DNA of 64,000 nt from Apostichopus japonicus (Eukaryota > Echinodermata > Holothuroidea > Aspidochirotida > Stichopodidae), in the NCBI RefSeq assembly GCF_037975245.1, contig NC_092568.1, positions 8,691,001 to 8,755,000 on the forward strand, in the 5' to 3' direction. Shown piece after piece: positions 25,401 to 35,568 of this stretch (the first letter of the stretch is position 1; the number at the start of each line of letters is the position of its first letter). Position numbers and translations under genes: made by a program. The notes beneath the pieces are model-generated. The model saw nothing but the letters and a program-made list of their open reading frames with translations, did no database searches and was not told the origin of the DNA.

Positions 25401-27687
25401 CTGAGTGTTATGAATATTCATATAGCTACGTACTGTTGAGTTTTTCCCAGATATTTCCCAGGTCTCTTGCGACTTGCATCCAGCGTGACAAGGTGTGATG
25501 TAAGTGATGCCATCCGAACCACATACCGGTTGGTAGTTGACTGTACAATCACAATCATTATTGCACATATGGTCTAAATCTGATGGCGTTTCCCCCCTAT
25601 ATGTTGTTTGATACAACAAGTAAAAGAAGAGACGTGATAAGGTTAAAAGCAAGATGAAAGGGGTGGGGGGGGGGTGCAGGTATAGGGAGGAGAGTTGAGG
25701 GTACGGAAGAGTGAGAAGGTGGGTAGAATGAAGTCGAACACTGTTGAACATTGTTATAAACATGGTGAGTTCTTAACAAAGTTTACTCTTTACTCTTGAT
25801 TTCTATGACATACGAGTCCATGTAAACCAGGCTTTGGTTTGAAACGAAAATAAGGAACAACATACTTCGCGTCCATTAGTTACCCTGGATAACACTTGAT
25901 CAAGAACATACAACGATTCGTTTCCCTATTGCACAAATACTGATACGGAAATTGTATAGTTTCATCACTATCATAATTCACACTAACTTACATACGAAGC
26001 AAATGAATGAACATTAATCGAATGCTTTCGTCACTCGTATCGTCTTAAAGGCATTGAAGACTCGCCCCAAACCGCGTGCCGCCCTCTGAAAAAGTTAACT
26101 TTCCGTTGCTTGCAAGTGAAGTTTTTTTCTTGTCGCTACAAAATGCAGAGAGTAATGTATGTATGTATGCGTGTATGTGTGTATGCATGTATATATAATG
26201 AAACATATATGTATGTAATGTATGTATAATAAAACGCTGTTATCTTTTATCTGGATCTGAGATGTCCATCGCTGCTATATGTACACTGTGTTGTGGGTAT
26301 TGACCGTAGCTGTATGTATTGACTGTACACTATAGTGTCTAATAACCGACGGTAGCAAGCTGTGTGTGTATTTTCTGGGATCGATGGTGGCGTCTACAGG
26401 GCGTCTAACACTTCTGTTACACCTCATTTGGCATCAGACGTTTCTTTGTGCGCGAGTCTTCACACCCTTTAATGATGCTAGACAGTCATGAAAGGTTTCT
26501 CTCATCTTCTTCTATAGATCCAACAACGCAAAGTGATACCATAGGACTTGTTCCCTGCATGGCATGAGAAGTTGCATGCTCTCATTTAAGAACCTTCAAC
26601 GTACTAGGAATAATTCGAAAGGATCGCAACCATTTCAGGAAAAGAGTTTTAAAAATTGAAGCAATTTTACTTTTTTTGGCTTGCTATAATATGGTATAGC
26701 AAGTTTGATGACCTTTCACATGTACCTCCGTAATAAAATAGAGGCAGTTTTAAAAATTGTATCATAATACACAACAGTTAGGCCTATAGCTATACTTACG
26801 CGACATAACTAGAAGAATAACTATCCCTTGATTCATATGGAGCAGTAAGCCCAGCAGTCGGTGTGTTTGGACATCCAATGAAGAGATACATTATAGTGGT
26901 AAAGAAACAACCAATGTGTAGAACTAAGATCATCATAGCTTTGCCCTTGTTTTGGAGGTTGAATGCTCGTATAATACAGCCGCCTGATAGGGTACCGATG
27001 AAGGCAGCCGGTATGACCACAACGCCTATGGAGAAATGTTCCAAAAAGAGAAGCATAAAGTGCCAGTCATAATGGGATAGAATTGTTATATTGAATGAAT
27101 TCCGACGTAATATTAATCTAAAAACTATATCCCACCCACTCTCCTTCCCTGAAGAAAAAATATATATATATTACAGAAGTTAATGGTCACACAATTAAAA
27201 AAATAAAATAGTAATAACAGCCACTCATCTTTAAACTTAATGATGATTTTTTACTGCAACATTTAAAGAAGTTTAACGTGTTTGTGAGACATTAACTTAC
27301 TAGCACTGTAACTTGACAAAACTCAATGTCCTCATTTTAGATCAAAATCTCCAGAAATACGGAAAATTTTGGAATTTGAAAGGATAACCTGTTGGCAATA
27401 TCCCATGAACCCCTTCATCTGTAGAATCTTAGATTATTAGTTTTACTTTACCTGTTAAGAGGGCAGCCCTAGATGCATCTAGATTAAATTGATTTTGGAT
27501 ATACTTGGGACCAAAGGCTCTCCCTCCAGCAAGACTTGCCGTATTAGCACAAGTGGCCAATATCATCGCCATTACCGTAAAGTTACGTAACACTCGGAGA
27601 ACCGACTTTAATAATCCTGGATACAAGATAAATGAACAAAAATATAATATGGATTAAGGCTTGTGATTTGGATATATATATATATAT

Positions 27688-27720
<33 letters not shown>

Positions 27721-27726
27721 CATAGG

Positions 27727-27770
<44 letters not shown>

Positions 27771-27809
27771 ATGTATATATATATATTACGATTTTCATTT
27801 ATATATATA

Positions 27810-27852
<43 letters not shown>

Positions 27853-30800
27853 TTCTATATATATGTACTTCTATATATACTTTTATGTATTGAGCATGTA
27901 TATGGAGGGGATAATGCTTTCAACGCAAACAGTTGCGTAAATACAACAGCATGTCTGATGATATGGAGGGGTTGGTCTGAGGGGCTGCAGCTGTGTGGCT
28001 CGGGGTCATTTATGGGTCACTTCAAAAATTGAAGACTATATAAACAGGACTCAGTATCATACTTGTCCGAGGAGCCCGACCACCATCTAGACTCTCCTGA
28101 ATGTAAGAGTGACCACCCCCCAACCCCCCTCCCCCCAACCCATCCGCCCGTTCTCCATCACATCCCCAGATTCGAAGAAGTGAGGTTGGGTACGTCCTTA
28201 TCCATATTTCATAATAATATGAGATAATATTTGGTCACAAATTGTTGATACCTTTGACAAATCCAGTGATACCCTCGTCTTCTTCAATGTTAGGCATATG
28301 GAAGCTGAGGGATACATCACCCATCTCTGTATCATTCTTGTCGTCCACCGAACCCTCCTGCTCCCGACTACCTGCAGCTTTGTTCTTGGATATCTTAAGA
28401 GGATGGTGATCAGCAAAACAAAAGACAGGACAGGAAAATAAAAGTACCATGCATCCGGACACCACAAAACCGAGCCACCAGGCACCTACCCAGCGAGGAT
28501 CGTCTGGCCCTATGGGATACGTTTCAAGGGTATCGAAGGGGAAAGATACTGGTAAACCGAGGCACATGAATGCGATCATGTAGCCAAGGGTTGCACCGAT
28601 CGGAAAAGTGGTAAAGAGAACGGCTGTGAATAGAAGGAAAAAATGTAAAAACACGTCAACTATACCCTTTGTTGATTTTTATAGCGTTACATGTTTCAGT
28701 AATGACGTGAGTTTGGAACAAAGAGGTTACTGGGCGATGTAATCATTTTGGTTTATCATCATTCTTCTTTTGTTTTTGTTAATATGATTGCAAATTTTAC
28801 GTATAATTGATCAGAATCAGAATTGACATAAAAATAACAAATATTATACCATACTCCTTTTATCTCATTTTATCTCCTTCTATCCGCCTCAATTACCAAC
28901 CTCTTCCCCTCTCCCGCATCTCCCACACCCCACCCTCCACCCTCCAAAAAGACTTGCATTTAAAAAATCTTCCTTTAACTCTTGTTTAGTTATCATGTGT
29001 AACTATTTGAAGGAGAACTAACAATTCTTAAAGATGAAAAGGTAAGTAAGAAAAAAAAAACTATGTTCAACATATATGTGATAGAAAGTATGTAACAAAA
29101 CTACATCCCATGGCTCAAATGAACTACATTTAAACGATTCAATCGTGGAGTTAATCATTGGAAGGGTTATCTTTTGGAATATTGACCTATAGATAAACTG
29201 ATGAAGGAATGAATTCCCCTGATGTCACCAGTCTAGCTGCCTGCTGTGCAGAGTAAACAGGGAACTTGTGTCAAAACACACTATAGTTGTGTGTTAATAC
29301 AATATATGATTTATGGCTGGAAAGCACAGAGCCTTAATGTGCATGTACTTGCAAGGCACCCTGCTCCCCCTACCCCCTGCTCCCCCTACCCCCTCCCCCA
29401 CCCCTTGCTCTCGCTCTTTCTCTCTTGATACGCTGGTACGCAGTGGAGTGTTAGCTCAGTGGTTAACGTCGGTGCCTTTCAATCATAAAGTCCCTGGTTC
29501 GAGTCACTCCCAGATTAATATGTCGTTCAGTTACAGAGTTGTTGACAATTAACAATTCATAATCATGGACGCTAAATATGAATGTAAGAGACTGACTTCG
29601 GTCAGCTTGCGGCTTTGATAAGCCAATGAGGCTTCTTCGCGAGTTCCTGCTGGCAGGAGGATCTAAAATACATACCTACATACATACGCCACTAATCGCA
29701 ATGACCTGGCAGGCATAGCATGTCATTAATAAATAAATTAGTATAGCCTATACTAGTACTGCACGGTTAAGTTATGATAAGAAGGTACATGTTACGATGT
29801 CTGATAATACAAGTAACAATGGCTACTATCTTGATAAACGCAGATATTCAGACTGGTATAGCATTATAATCAGTGTACATAGTCAGACATCAACATGATA
29901 ACGACACTTAAAATGATTCTTTTTGCCATGGGGAACAATAAAACCACTTGAGATAATATCTATCTCACTCGTCAGAAGTAAAAAAAAAAAAAATACAAAG
30001 CCGTATTGACTTTCTGGGTTGAGTAGGTTAAGGCGACCTATGGGAGCGATATACTGTGTAGACATACACACATAGGCTTATCACAGGTGTATGGAAATTT
30101 TTTATTTATAGTAATGTAGCACCGTAATTGAACTAGAAGAAAAATCAGGAGAGATGAAATATTACTTCCTTGTGACTAAGAAAATAATAAAGACATTTTA
30201 CAGTCATTTCCTTACTTGGACGAGAAAAGGGTGGCTGGAGAGACTGATAGAAGGTATGGGGGGGGGGGGTGAAGGGGAGGGGAGGGGAGAGAGGGGAGGT
30301 TCTTCTCTCATGTAAGCCGTCTACTTGTACCAATGCTATAGTGTATGTTAGTGGCATGCATTTTTAACTTGGTAAATGTAGGAAAGGAACAATGGAATAT
30401 TTTACTTGTTGTCGTTCTAATAATTTTGAACTTGAGTTAGTAAATGAGAGAAGAAAACACTGTTAATAAACTGCATATCTATTGCAGAAATTTTTAGTAA
30501 GAAGACATAAAAAATAGGTTGGGCAAGCATACTGTGTAGGATTTAAAATGTCAGGCCTTTTAACGTTTACATTGTACATGATTAAAACCAGTTAAATGTA
30601 TTTATGATTCCTGTTGTAAACAAACTCGACAGCCATGTAACGTATGTGCAAATGGATGGGATGAAATGGGTTGGATGGGATTGAGTGGGTTGGATGGGTG
30701 GGTGGGATAGTGGGTCCCTTTTCTACCGACCGATATACACTGTAGAGTTTCGATGGCTAACCTTGTCATCAATGAAGTGGGTTGGATTGCATGAAGTAGG

Positions 30801-32823
30801 TTGGTACGGGATGATGTGGGTTGGAAGGGATGAAGTGGGTTGGATGGGTGGGTGGTTTGGTGGGTCCTTTTTCTACTTACCGATATACATTGCAGAGTTT
30901 CGATTGCTAACCTTGTCGTCAATACAAGAGACGATAAGTGGAAACACAGCGCTGCTAAAACTGGTCAGAACCTGACCAAGGAGAATCCACCATGCCTGAT
31001 TGACAAGAGCTCCCGATTCACTATTCAAACCGTTATCACAATCATCATCATCAGCATCATAATGATGCTCACTGTCACTGCTGCCATGTGCGGTCTCAGT
31101 GGTACAGAAACGGTCTTCTCCGTTCTTCAAATGACCACAAGAAAAAGAAGAAAAAAACAGTGTTTAAAAAGCAAAATTTCAAATCTCGAATTGTACTTTA
31201 CATTTTCTGTCCCTATGGGAACGTTAAAGGGTGCTATCAAAATGGTAAAATATTTTTTTTTCTGCAATTTTAGCTGTTATATTCACCATGTTGCTACAAA
31301 ATGATATTAAGTGATAAATTTTATCATTTTGGTGCAATTTGGTTAAATTGATGACATTTGATAAATAACTTCTTTTGTCATATTTCAACAAAATGTTGAC
31401 ATCCTCACTTACTATAGATTCAATGAGTTCGTCTATTTATTGCAAATTTTTAACGTATTATTCGAACAATTAATCATCTTGTTGAAACTTGATACAATAT
31501 TTACAGAGAGAGATCTTAACATGTTAACGGCACCTTTACGCTTCCATAGTCTTCCCATATCTCTTCTTTTCCTCCTTTGTATTTCGTTTTGAAATTTTGT
31601 TATTGTTCACTATAGGCATATCATTGTGACTATCACAAGAGTGACTTTGCCAATGTTGCCGTTATAGTTAGTTTTGTAGCCAGGTCCTTTCCAGTTTATT
31701 ATATATTTTTTTTTATTGGAAAGTCCTGCAGCAAAACACGCTTTAAGGGCGGTAACGGTTATGCAACTTTAGACGTGGGGCCCTCGTGCACTCTTAATGT
31801 TTAAAGAATTAGAGGAGTGACCAGGGGAAGGGGGGAGGGGGACAAGTAGTTTGGGCCTAGTCGGAACCCCCCCCCCCCCCCCCACACCACTCCGGCTACC
31901 TCAGTTATAGTCACTCTTATCTAACACTGACTAAATAGCAAATTTAGCACTAAAATGGGTAAGTGTTTTCAATGTATCAGAGTTACATTACGTCAGAGTT
32001 AAATTAGTTAAAATTCACTCTGAAGAGAAAAACTATAAATAACACTTATCGACCAGTGTTCACTCTTTGGGAGTGTTCACTGTGAACACTCTCAAAGAGT
32101 GAATCTTCACTCTTTGGATTTAAGAGTGTGTGGCATATTTGCCATTTGGCCTTGATCGATATTGATAAAATTGTAGTGAAATGGTGAGTAAGTAAACAAT
32201 TCGACAGACCGGCTGATACTCCAAACAAATAGCTGACATATAGGCATAGAGCATACTATATATTTACGATTGAAACTTTTACAAAAATACACGTGATAAA
32301 TTATTCAAATTAACCAAATAAAGTTAATCTTTACCTCTCCAGTATAGTTCGACTGCGTTGCAGGATCCAATGCGGAAGGCAAACTATAGAGATAATGGGG
32401 TATCGAACACACGAAACTGCCACAAGCACAAATTAAGTAGAGCGCCCCTAAAACACGGGCCCTGTTTCTCTTCTGGCCATAATATATCACAAATAGAACC
32501 GTAAATAGGCCAACGATATCCGTGACAGTGAAGAAGAAAGCCGTCTGCGAACTTTTTAACTGAAATCTCTTCTCCAGTGTCGAAGTACATGCTCCTAGGT
32601 ATGTCACGGAAGCGGCGAGACCGATGTTTGCTAACCAGACGAATGCGGTGAACATCTTGGGGTTATCAAACAGGCCCATTTCCCTCCTCGCGACCGGTGG
32701 GGAGTCCTCTACCGTCGGCTGGTAAGCTGCATTGGACCGTCGCGTCGACGGCGAACTCTGACCTGAACCCGAATAAGGCATTCTACGGTATCTTGGCCGG
32801 ATTTCTGCAATGGCAGCCTGCAT
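22333..32823 (-). CDS. SLCO/OATP-family transporter, gene B (ten exons, about 754 aa)
   Basis: Complete transporter gene read right to left. Exons: 32823-32335, 31124-30881, 28623-28252, 27616-27452, 27025-26800, 25596-25434, 24895-24705, 24167-24103, 23042-22828 and (less sure) 22467-22333. All join in frame with phases 0,1,1,1,2,0,2,1,0. The product has a Ser/Arg-rich N-terminus, about twelve membrane helices by family, an acidic loop between helices 3 and 4 (DADDDDCD), the OATP signature [13 protein letters not shown] near residues 285-297, and a Kazal-like cysteine domain near residues 510-540. It also has the [13 protein letters not shown]...CGKTGNC..YD motif and a tail ending HYTYV. The start ATG at 32823 has an in-frame upstream stop. 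Role by family: plasma-membrane uptake of organic anions such as bile salts, steroid conjugates or thyroid hormones; the substrate cannot be read from sequence. Confidence 0.9.
22828..23042 (-). CDS. Gene B exon 9 (215 nt), last membrane helix
   Basis: Acceptor ttatgttttcag, donor GTAATG. It encodes [38 protein letters not shown], then helix 12 ([17 protein letters not shown]) and KKNTK. Reading on past the donor would give 22 extra codons to a stop at 22759, a possible alternative end. Confidence 0.9.
23100..23190 (-). repeat. LINE/SINE-type 3' tail in gene B intron 8
   Basis: The reverse strand reads GTAAAGCGCCCTGAGACTTC, then GGGCGCTTAATAAGAACTG and a (TTA)n microsatellite. It has the same GCGC stem plus tail layout as 10880 and 33550. 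Confidence 0.5.
24103..24167 (-). CDS. Gene B exon 8 (65 nt)
   Basis: Acceptor ttcttttacag, donor GTGAGT. It reads [23 protein letters not shown]. Length and phases are identical to the matching exons of genes A and C. Confidence 0.88.
24705..24895 (-). CDS. Gene B exon 7 (end of loop 5, helix 10)
   Basis: Acceptor ttttggttacag, donor GTAGGT, 191 nt, phase 0 to 2. Translating the reverse strand gives [20 protein letters not shown]..., then [20 protein letters not shown], a helix, and NPTLMLQIR. The open frame has no start codon, so it is easy to miss. It aligns with gene C exon 6 (VYLDCACIP...ACPLDPPCQ...NPISILQIR). Confidence 0.88.
25036..25320. mobile_element. hAT-family remnant in gene B intron 6
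   Basis: It starts CAGACGTGTAGCCAGG and ends ATGGCTACGCC. The inside (about 25140-25235) resembles the shared segment of the elements at 2940, 12950 and 16926. The right terminal bases are lost and there is no clean target duplication. Confidence 0.6.
25434..25596 (-). CDS. Gene B exon 6, Kazal-like domain
   Basis: Acceptor caacatatag, donor GTACGT, 163 nt. It encodes C-N-N-D-C-D-C, then [20 protein letters not shown], the Kazal-like cysteine pattern of OATP extracellular loop 5. The domain occupies a single exon, with the same length as gene C exon 5. In this family the cysteines form disulphides needed for surface expression. Confidence 0.92.
26049..26468. mobile_element. TTAA-flanked inverted-repeat element in gene B intron 5
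   Basis: TTAA stands at 26045-26048 and 26469-26472. The ends are AGGCATTGAAGACTCGCC and, reversed, AGGGTGTGAAGACTCGCG. A related copy lies at 4992-5300. A (TGTA)n stretch at about 26155-26230 is inserted relative to that copy. The TTAA duplication suggests a piggyBac-like mover, but the ends are not a classic piggyBac pattern. Confidence 0.65.
26800..27025 (-). CDS. Gene B exon 5 (helices 8-9)
   Basis: Acceptor atttctccatag, donor GTAAGT, 226 nt. It encodes [21 protein letters not shown] and [19 protein letters not shown], then the start of the large extracellular loop with [11 protein letters not shown]. It corresponds to gene C exon 4 (214 nt), with a longer loop here. Confidence 0.9.
27452..27616 (-). 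CDS. Gene B exon 4 (helix 7)
   Basis: Acceptor cttgtatccag, donor GTAAAG, 165 nt, phase 1 in and out. It reads [30 protein letters not shown]..., then [22 protein letters not shown]. The F-x-PKY-x-Q-Q-F pattern after helix 7 is typical of the family. Same length as gene C exon 3. Confidence 0.9.
27671..27870. repeat. TA-rich microsatellite in gene B intron 3
   Basis: Several TA tracts broken by CATACA and TTTATT steps. The long Tyr-Ile frame across it is an artefact. Confidence 0.9.
28252..28623 (-). CDS. Gene B exon 3 with OATP signature
   Basis: Acceptor ttctattcacag, donor GTATCA, 372 nt. It encodes helix 5 ([18 protein letters not shown]), the family signature [13 protein letters not shown] at the start of helix 6, and a long cytoplasmic loop rich in Lys, Glu and Asp. 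The signature contains the Arg-Trp pair usual in vertebrate OATPs. Confidence 0.92.
29446..29690 (+). mobile_element. tRNA-derived SINE, copy 2 (gene B intron 2)
   Basis: Best copy. Box A-like TTAGCTCAGTGGTTAACG, box B-like CCTGGTTCGAGTCACTCC, body with GACTTCGGTCAGCTTGCGGC, GATAAGCCAATGAGGCTTC and CGCGAGTTCCTGCTGGCAGG, tail with CATAC repeats. Opposite in direction to gene B. Confidence 0.78.
30640..30880. repeat. GGGTTGGATG-rich tandem array with a copied exon end
   Basis: Short units such as GATGGGTGGGTGG and GAAGTGGGTTGG alternate. Between them, 30731-30779 is a 150-base-shifted copy of the end of gene B exon 2. Confidence 0.8.
30731..30779 (-). pseudogene. Partial copy of gene B exon 2 end
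   Basis: Reversed it reads ATTGATGACAAGGTTAGCCA and on to GTGTATATCG, coding [15 protein letters not shown] in the same frame as the real exon ([15 protein letters not shown]). The donor has become GTCGGT instead of GTAAGT. It is a tandem-duplication fragment within intron 2. Confidence 0.75.
30881..31124 (-). CDS. Gene B exon 2 (acidic loop, helix 4)
   Basis: Acceptor tcatttgaag, donor GTAAGT. It reads [17 protein letters not shown]..., then a His/Asp-rich stretch, then [15 protein letters not shown] and a helix ending [17 protein letters not shown]. It corresponds to the second part of gene C exon 1. A damaged copy of its last 45-50 bases sits 150 bases downstream in the following intron. 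The acceptor is AAG rather than CAG or TAG, so the exact start is slightly uncertain. Confidence 0.85.
32061..32101. repeat. 41-base near-perfect palindrome in gene B intron 1
   Basis: CACTCTTTGGGAGTGTTCAC is followed after one base by its reverse complement, with 19 of 20 bases pairing. More CACTCTTTG pieces flank it. Confidence 0.9.
32335..32823 (-). CDS. Gene B exon 1 (start codon, helices 1-3)
   Basis: Begins [15 protein letters not shown]; 163 codons, donor GTAAAG. It encodes a cytoplasmic N-terminus with Ser/Pro/Arg, then helices around [41 protein letters not shown] and [20 protein letters not shown]. The [18 protein letters not shown] segment after helix 1 is typical of OATPs. An N-glycosylation site (NYT) sits near the end. 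In gene C this exon is fused with the next one. Confidence 0.9.
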
Positions 32824-33018
32824 GATGTGTAAAAAGATTATAGGAAACTATGCATAGAAGTTTAGCTGGAGTTAACGGTATATATCGCAGAATCGGTTCT
32901 ATATTACAGATTACCGTCTCTTCTTTATGTGAGGCACTACGTGTAATCTATTGAGATAAATGGCTTTGTTGTTGTTAAATAGTACGCACGTAGTTCACTG
33001 ACATCCATATGTTGTTTA

Positions 33019-33260
33019 CAAGGGCGTAGGAACCGGGGGGCTGGGGGCGCCAGCCCCCCAGTGAAAAATATGATACTTCCGCCCCCCCCCCCCGCTCCGC
33101 AAGTCAGAAAACCCCTTTTTCATTTCCAAATGAGAAAAAAATCTCATTTGGAGCACCAAATTGCATCTAAGTCCAGGTGAAAATGCAAAATTATTTACAA
33201 AATGGAGTGGGTGTTTGAAGTGTGCTATATTGCACTCAAAAGTACCTTCCTACGCCACTG
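33019..33260. mobile_element. Non-autonomous hAT element, 242 bp
   Basis: Exact target duplication GTTGTTTA at 33011-33018 and 33261-33268. The ends are CAAGGGCGTAGGAACC and, reversed, CAGTGGCGTAGGAAGG. It lies about 200 bases upstream of the gene B start codon, so it may fall in the 5' UTR or promoter. Confidence 0.87.
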
Positions 33261-33544
33261 GTTGTTTATCAAGGATCCAGTGTATGACTATACGTTTTAA
33301 AGTAATATTACTCTTTATTTACTCCTGATAATCCTTCTCTTATACAGATTGTTCCATAAATCTTGTTTCATCTTTTTTTTGCTCGAAAGGGAACAGTCAA
33401 ACCTTTATAATTTTCTATATAGAGCTGTTATACTAAACTTATCATTTCCATAGAGATAAGTATAGGCCTAAACAATTACGTAAATTATGCGTATACTGTG
33501 TTTACTAGTTTATGTATTTACTGTTTTATGTCATTGTATATTCT

Positions 33545-33640
33545 AGATTGTTTGTAAAGCGCACAGATGCATCGCGCGTAGTGCGCTATATAAGATTTCA
33601 TTTACATTACATTACATTTACATTGTATATATTCGACGTT
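33545..33640 (+). repeat. LINE/SINE-type 3' tail
   Basis: TTGTAAAGCGCACAGATGC, then GTAGTGCGCTATATAAG and an (ACATT)n microsatellite: a GCGC stem-loop followed by a simple tail. Confidence 0.5.
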
Positions 33641-34923
33641 CAAGTTTTATTACACAAAATATGAGTTTTACGAAAAACATAAAGTTACAAAAATCCTTGA
33701 AAGTATGCGAAGGGAATCAATTTAAATATCACGTGGCATATTAGCATATATACAGTCGATGTCCTTTATTAGCTATGTATGGCGATTAGCCAAATATGAT
33801 ATTTGTTGTGTACATATAGGCGTATATACAGTAGCGAAGTCGTTGATTGTGTGTTCTTTATTGGTTGTTCTCTATAGCTGTGCAAATAGATTCAAATTAG
33901 TATACATGCTTAACTGTTATAGATACCTATCACGTACATTCCACTAACCGCCGAAAACTCAAGAATGATTTCACGTCTTGTTGAAAGTTGACGAGATTAA
34001 ATTAAAAAGCAAAATTAATTAATATAATAACATATATAAAACATTAAATAAAATAATTCCGTCACTCGTAAATATACGTAAAAGATTACTTTGAGTTTCA
34101 GATTTGAGTCAGAAACATTATCACACACACATACACACACACAAAAAATATTCTTAAGTATGTCGTATAATTAGTCATCAGTTTAGCGTGGGAGGGAACA
34201 TCTCTTACATAACGTTCCCGCCACACGCCCACACCTGGACCAAAAACAATAAAACGGTTACACATCCAATTACTGAATTTCTAATCAAGATTAATGTTAC
34301 CAGTCTGGGATATAAAGAATTAAAAATCCCACAATGAAGAGCCATTGTAAAGCAAACAAAATTTAAACATTATAACTTACCTATAAATACAACGGCATAA
34401 AAGTTTTATAAAACAAAACTCGTCTTTTTTCGGTATCGATATAAAATCACCGTGGGTATAGTTCTATTTCGATATTTTTCTTGAAGCTGTGTGCTCACCA
34501 GGTGTTGATATTCGAATGGTAAGACATACGGATAAAAATCGACAAGAACCGTTATACGTGAATTACCATCTTGCGCCAGTCACTAACCATCAGCCCGTTT
34601 GGTATCAAAGTTCAATTTCGTGTTTCTTCACAATAGCAGGTTAATTATTAACACTTTTTGATAATTATTATACAAACATCTTGTGGAAGGAGATAAATTA
34701 CTCTGAATATTTTTTTTTTTAAAAGTGACTAATAAGAGAACGAACAAATGGGTTCTACACTCTGTTGACTAATGTCTGCGGTAGCAACCCAAACATTTGC
34801 TCAGAGAATTATAGCTTTCCCAAACGTGTAAAAATTTGTTATCTTACTAATTTTGATTACAGTCTTTGCTTTGTTTAAAAGTGAAACAAACCACATCCAT
34901 CATCTTTGTTATATGCGATTGAG

Positions 34924-35568
34924 CAGGGGCGTAGCGAAGGGGTTTTTGTTGGGGGGGGGGGTGTGGAGAATTTGATTTGCCGACGGATCTGGAAGTGGTG
35001 ACTGAAATGGGAAAGGGGTCTAAGGGGAGGGGGTGTCCCCCTCCCCTTTGGCAAATTTTTAGTTTTGAAACGTCCTTAGATGCAATCTGGTGTATATTTT
35101 AAGTCAAATTTGATTTGCCGACGGATCTGGAAGTGTTGACTGAAATGGGGGAGGGGTCTAAGGGGAGGGGGTGTCCCCCTCCCCTTTGGAAACTTTTTAG
35201 TTTTGAAACGTCCTTAGATGCAATCTGGTGCATATTTTAAGTCAAATTTGATTTGCCGACGGATCTGGAAGTGGTGACTGAAATGGGGGAGGGGTCTAAG
35301 GGTAGGGGGTCTACCCCTCCCCTTTGGAAAATTTTTAAGTTTTGAAACGTCCTTAGATGCAATCTGCTGCATATTTTAAGTCAAATTTGGCACGGAAGAA
35401 GCTCCCGTTCTCCTTTTCTCTATTCAGCTTTCCTTCTTTCTTCCCCTTCCGCTCTCTGCACCTTTTCTCCTTTTGCCGACAGACCCAAAATTTGCCGACA
35501 GCGACCAAATTATTGGGGGGTGTGACACCCCCCCACACCCCCCCCCCCCCCCGCTCGCTACGCCCCTG
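34924..35568. mobile_element. Non-autonomous hAT element, 645 bp, with inner tandem repeats
   Basis: Target duplication CGATTGAG at 34916-34923 and 35569-35576. The ends are CAGGGGCGTAGCGA, perfectly inverted. The inside is mostly three copies of a 138-base unit. Confidence 0.88.
34969..35390 (+). repeat. Three tandem copies of a 138-base unit
   Basis: Copies start near 34969, 35107 and 35245 with the segment AATTTGATTTGCCGACGG. Each has a GGGGAGGGGGTGTCCCCCTC foldback. The array lies wholly inside the hAT element. Confidence 0.85.

Noticed and set aside
27632-27940. 102-codon frame rich in Tyr and Ile
   Set aside because: Translation of a TA microsatellite.
29449-29515. Possible functional tRNA gene
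   Set aside because: Boxes A and B are present, but the acceptor stem does not pair and the sequence continues into the SINE body shared by two other copies.
31215-31545. Possible third TTAA-type element (TTAAAGGGTGC on the left, GGCACCTTTA on the right)
   Set aside because: The right end lacks TTAA and the inverted match is only about eight bases.
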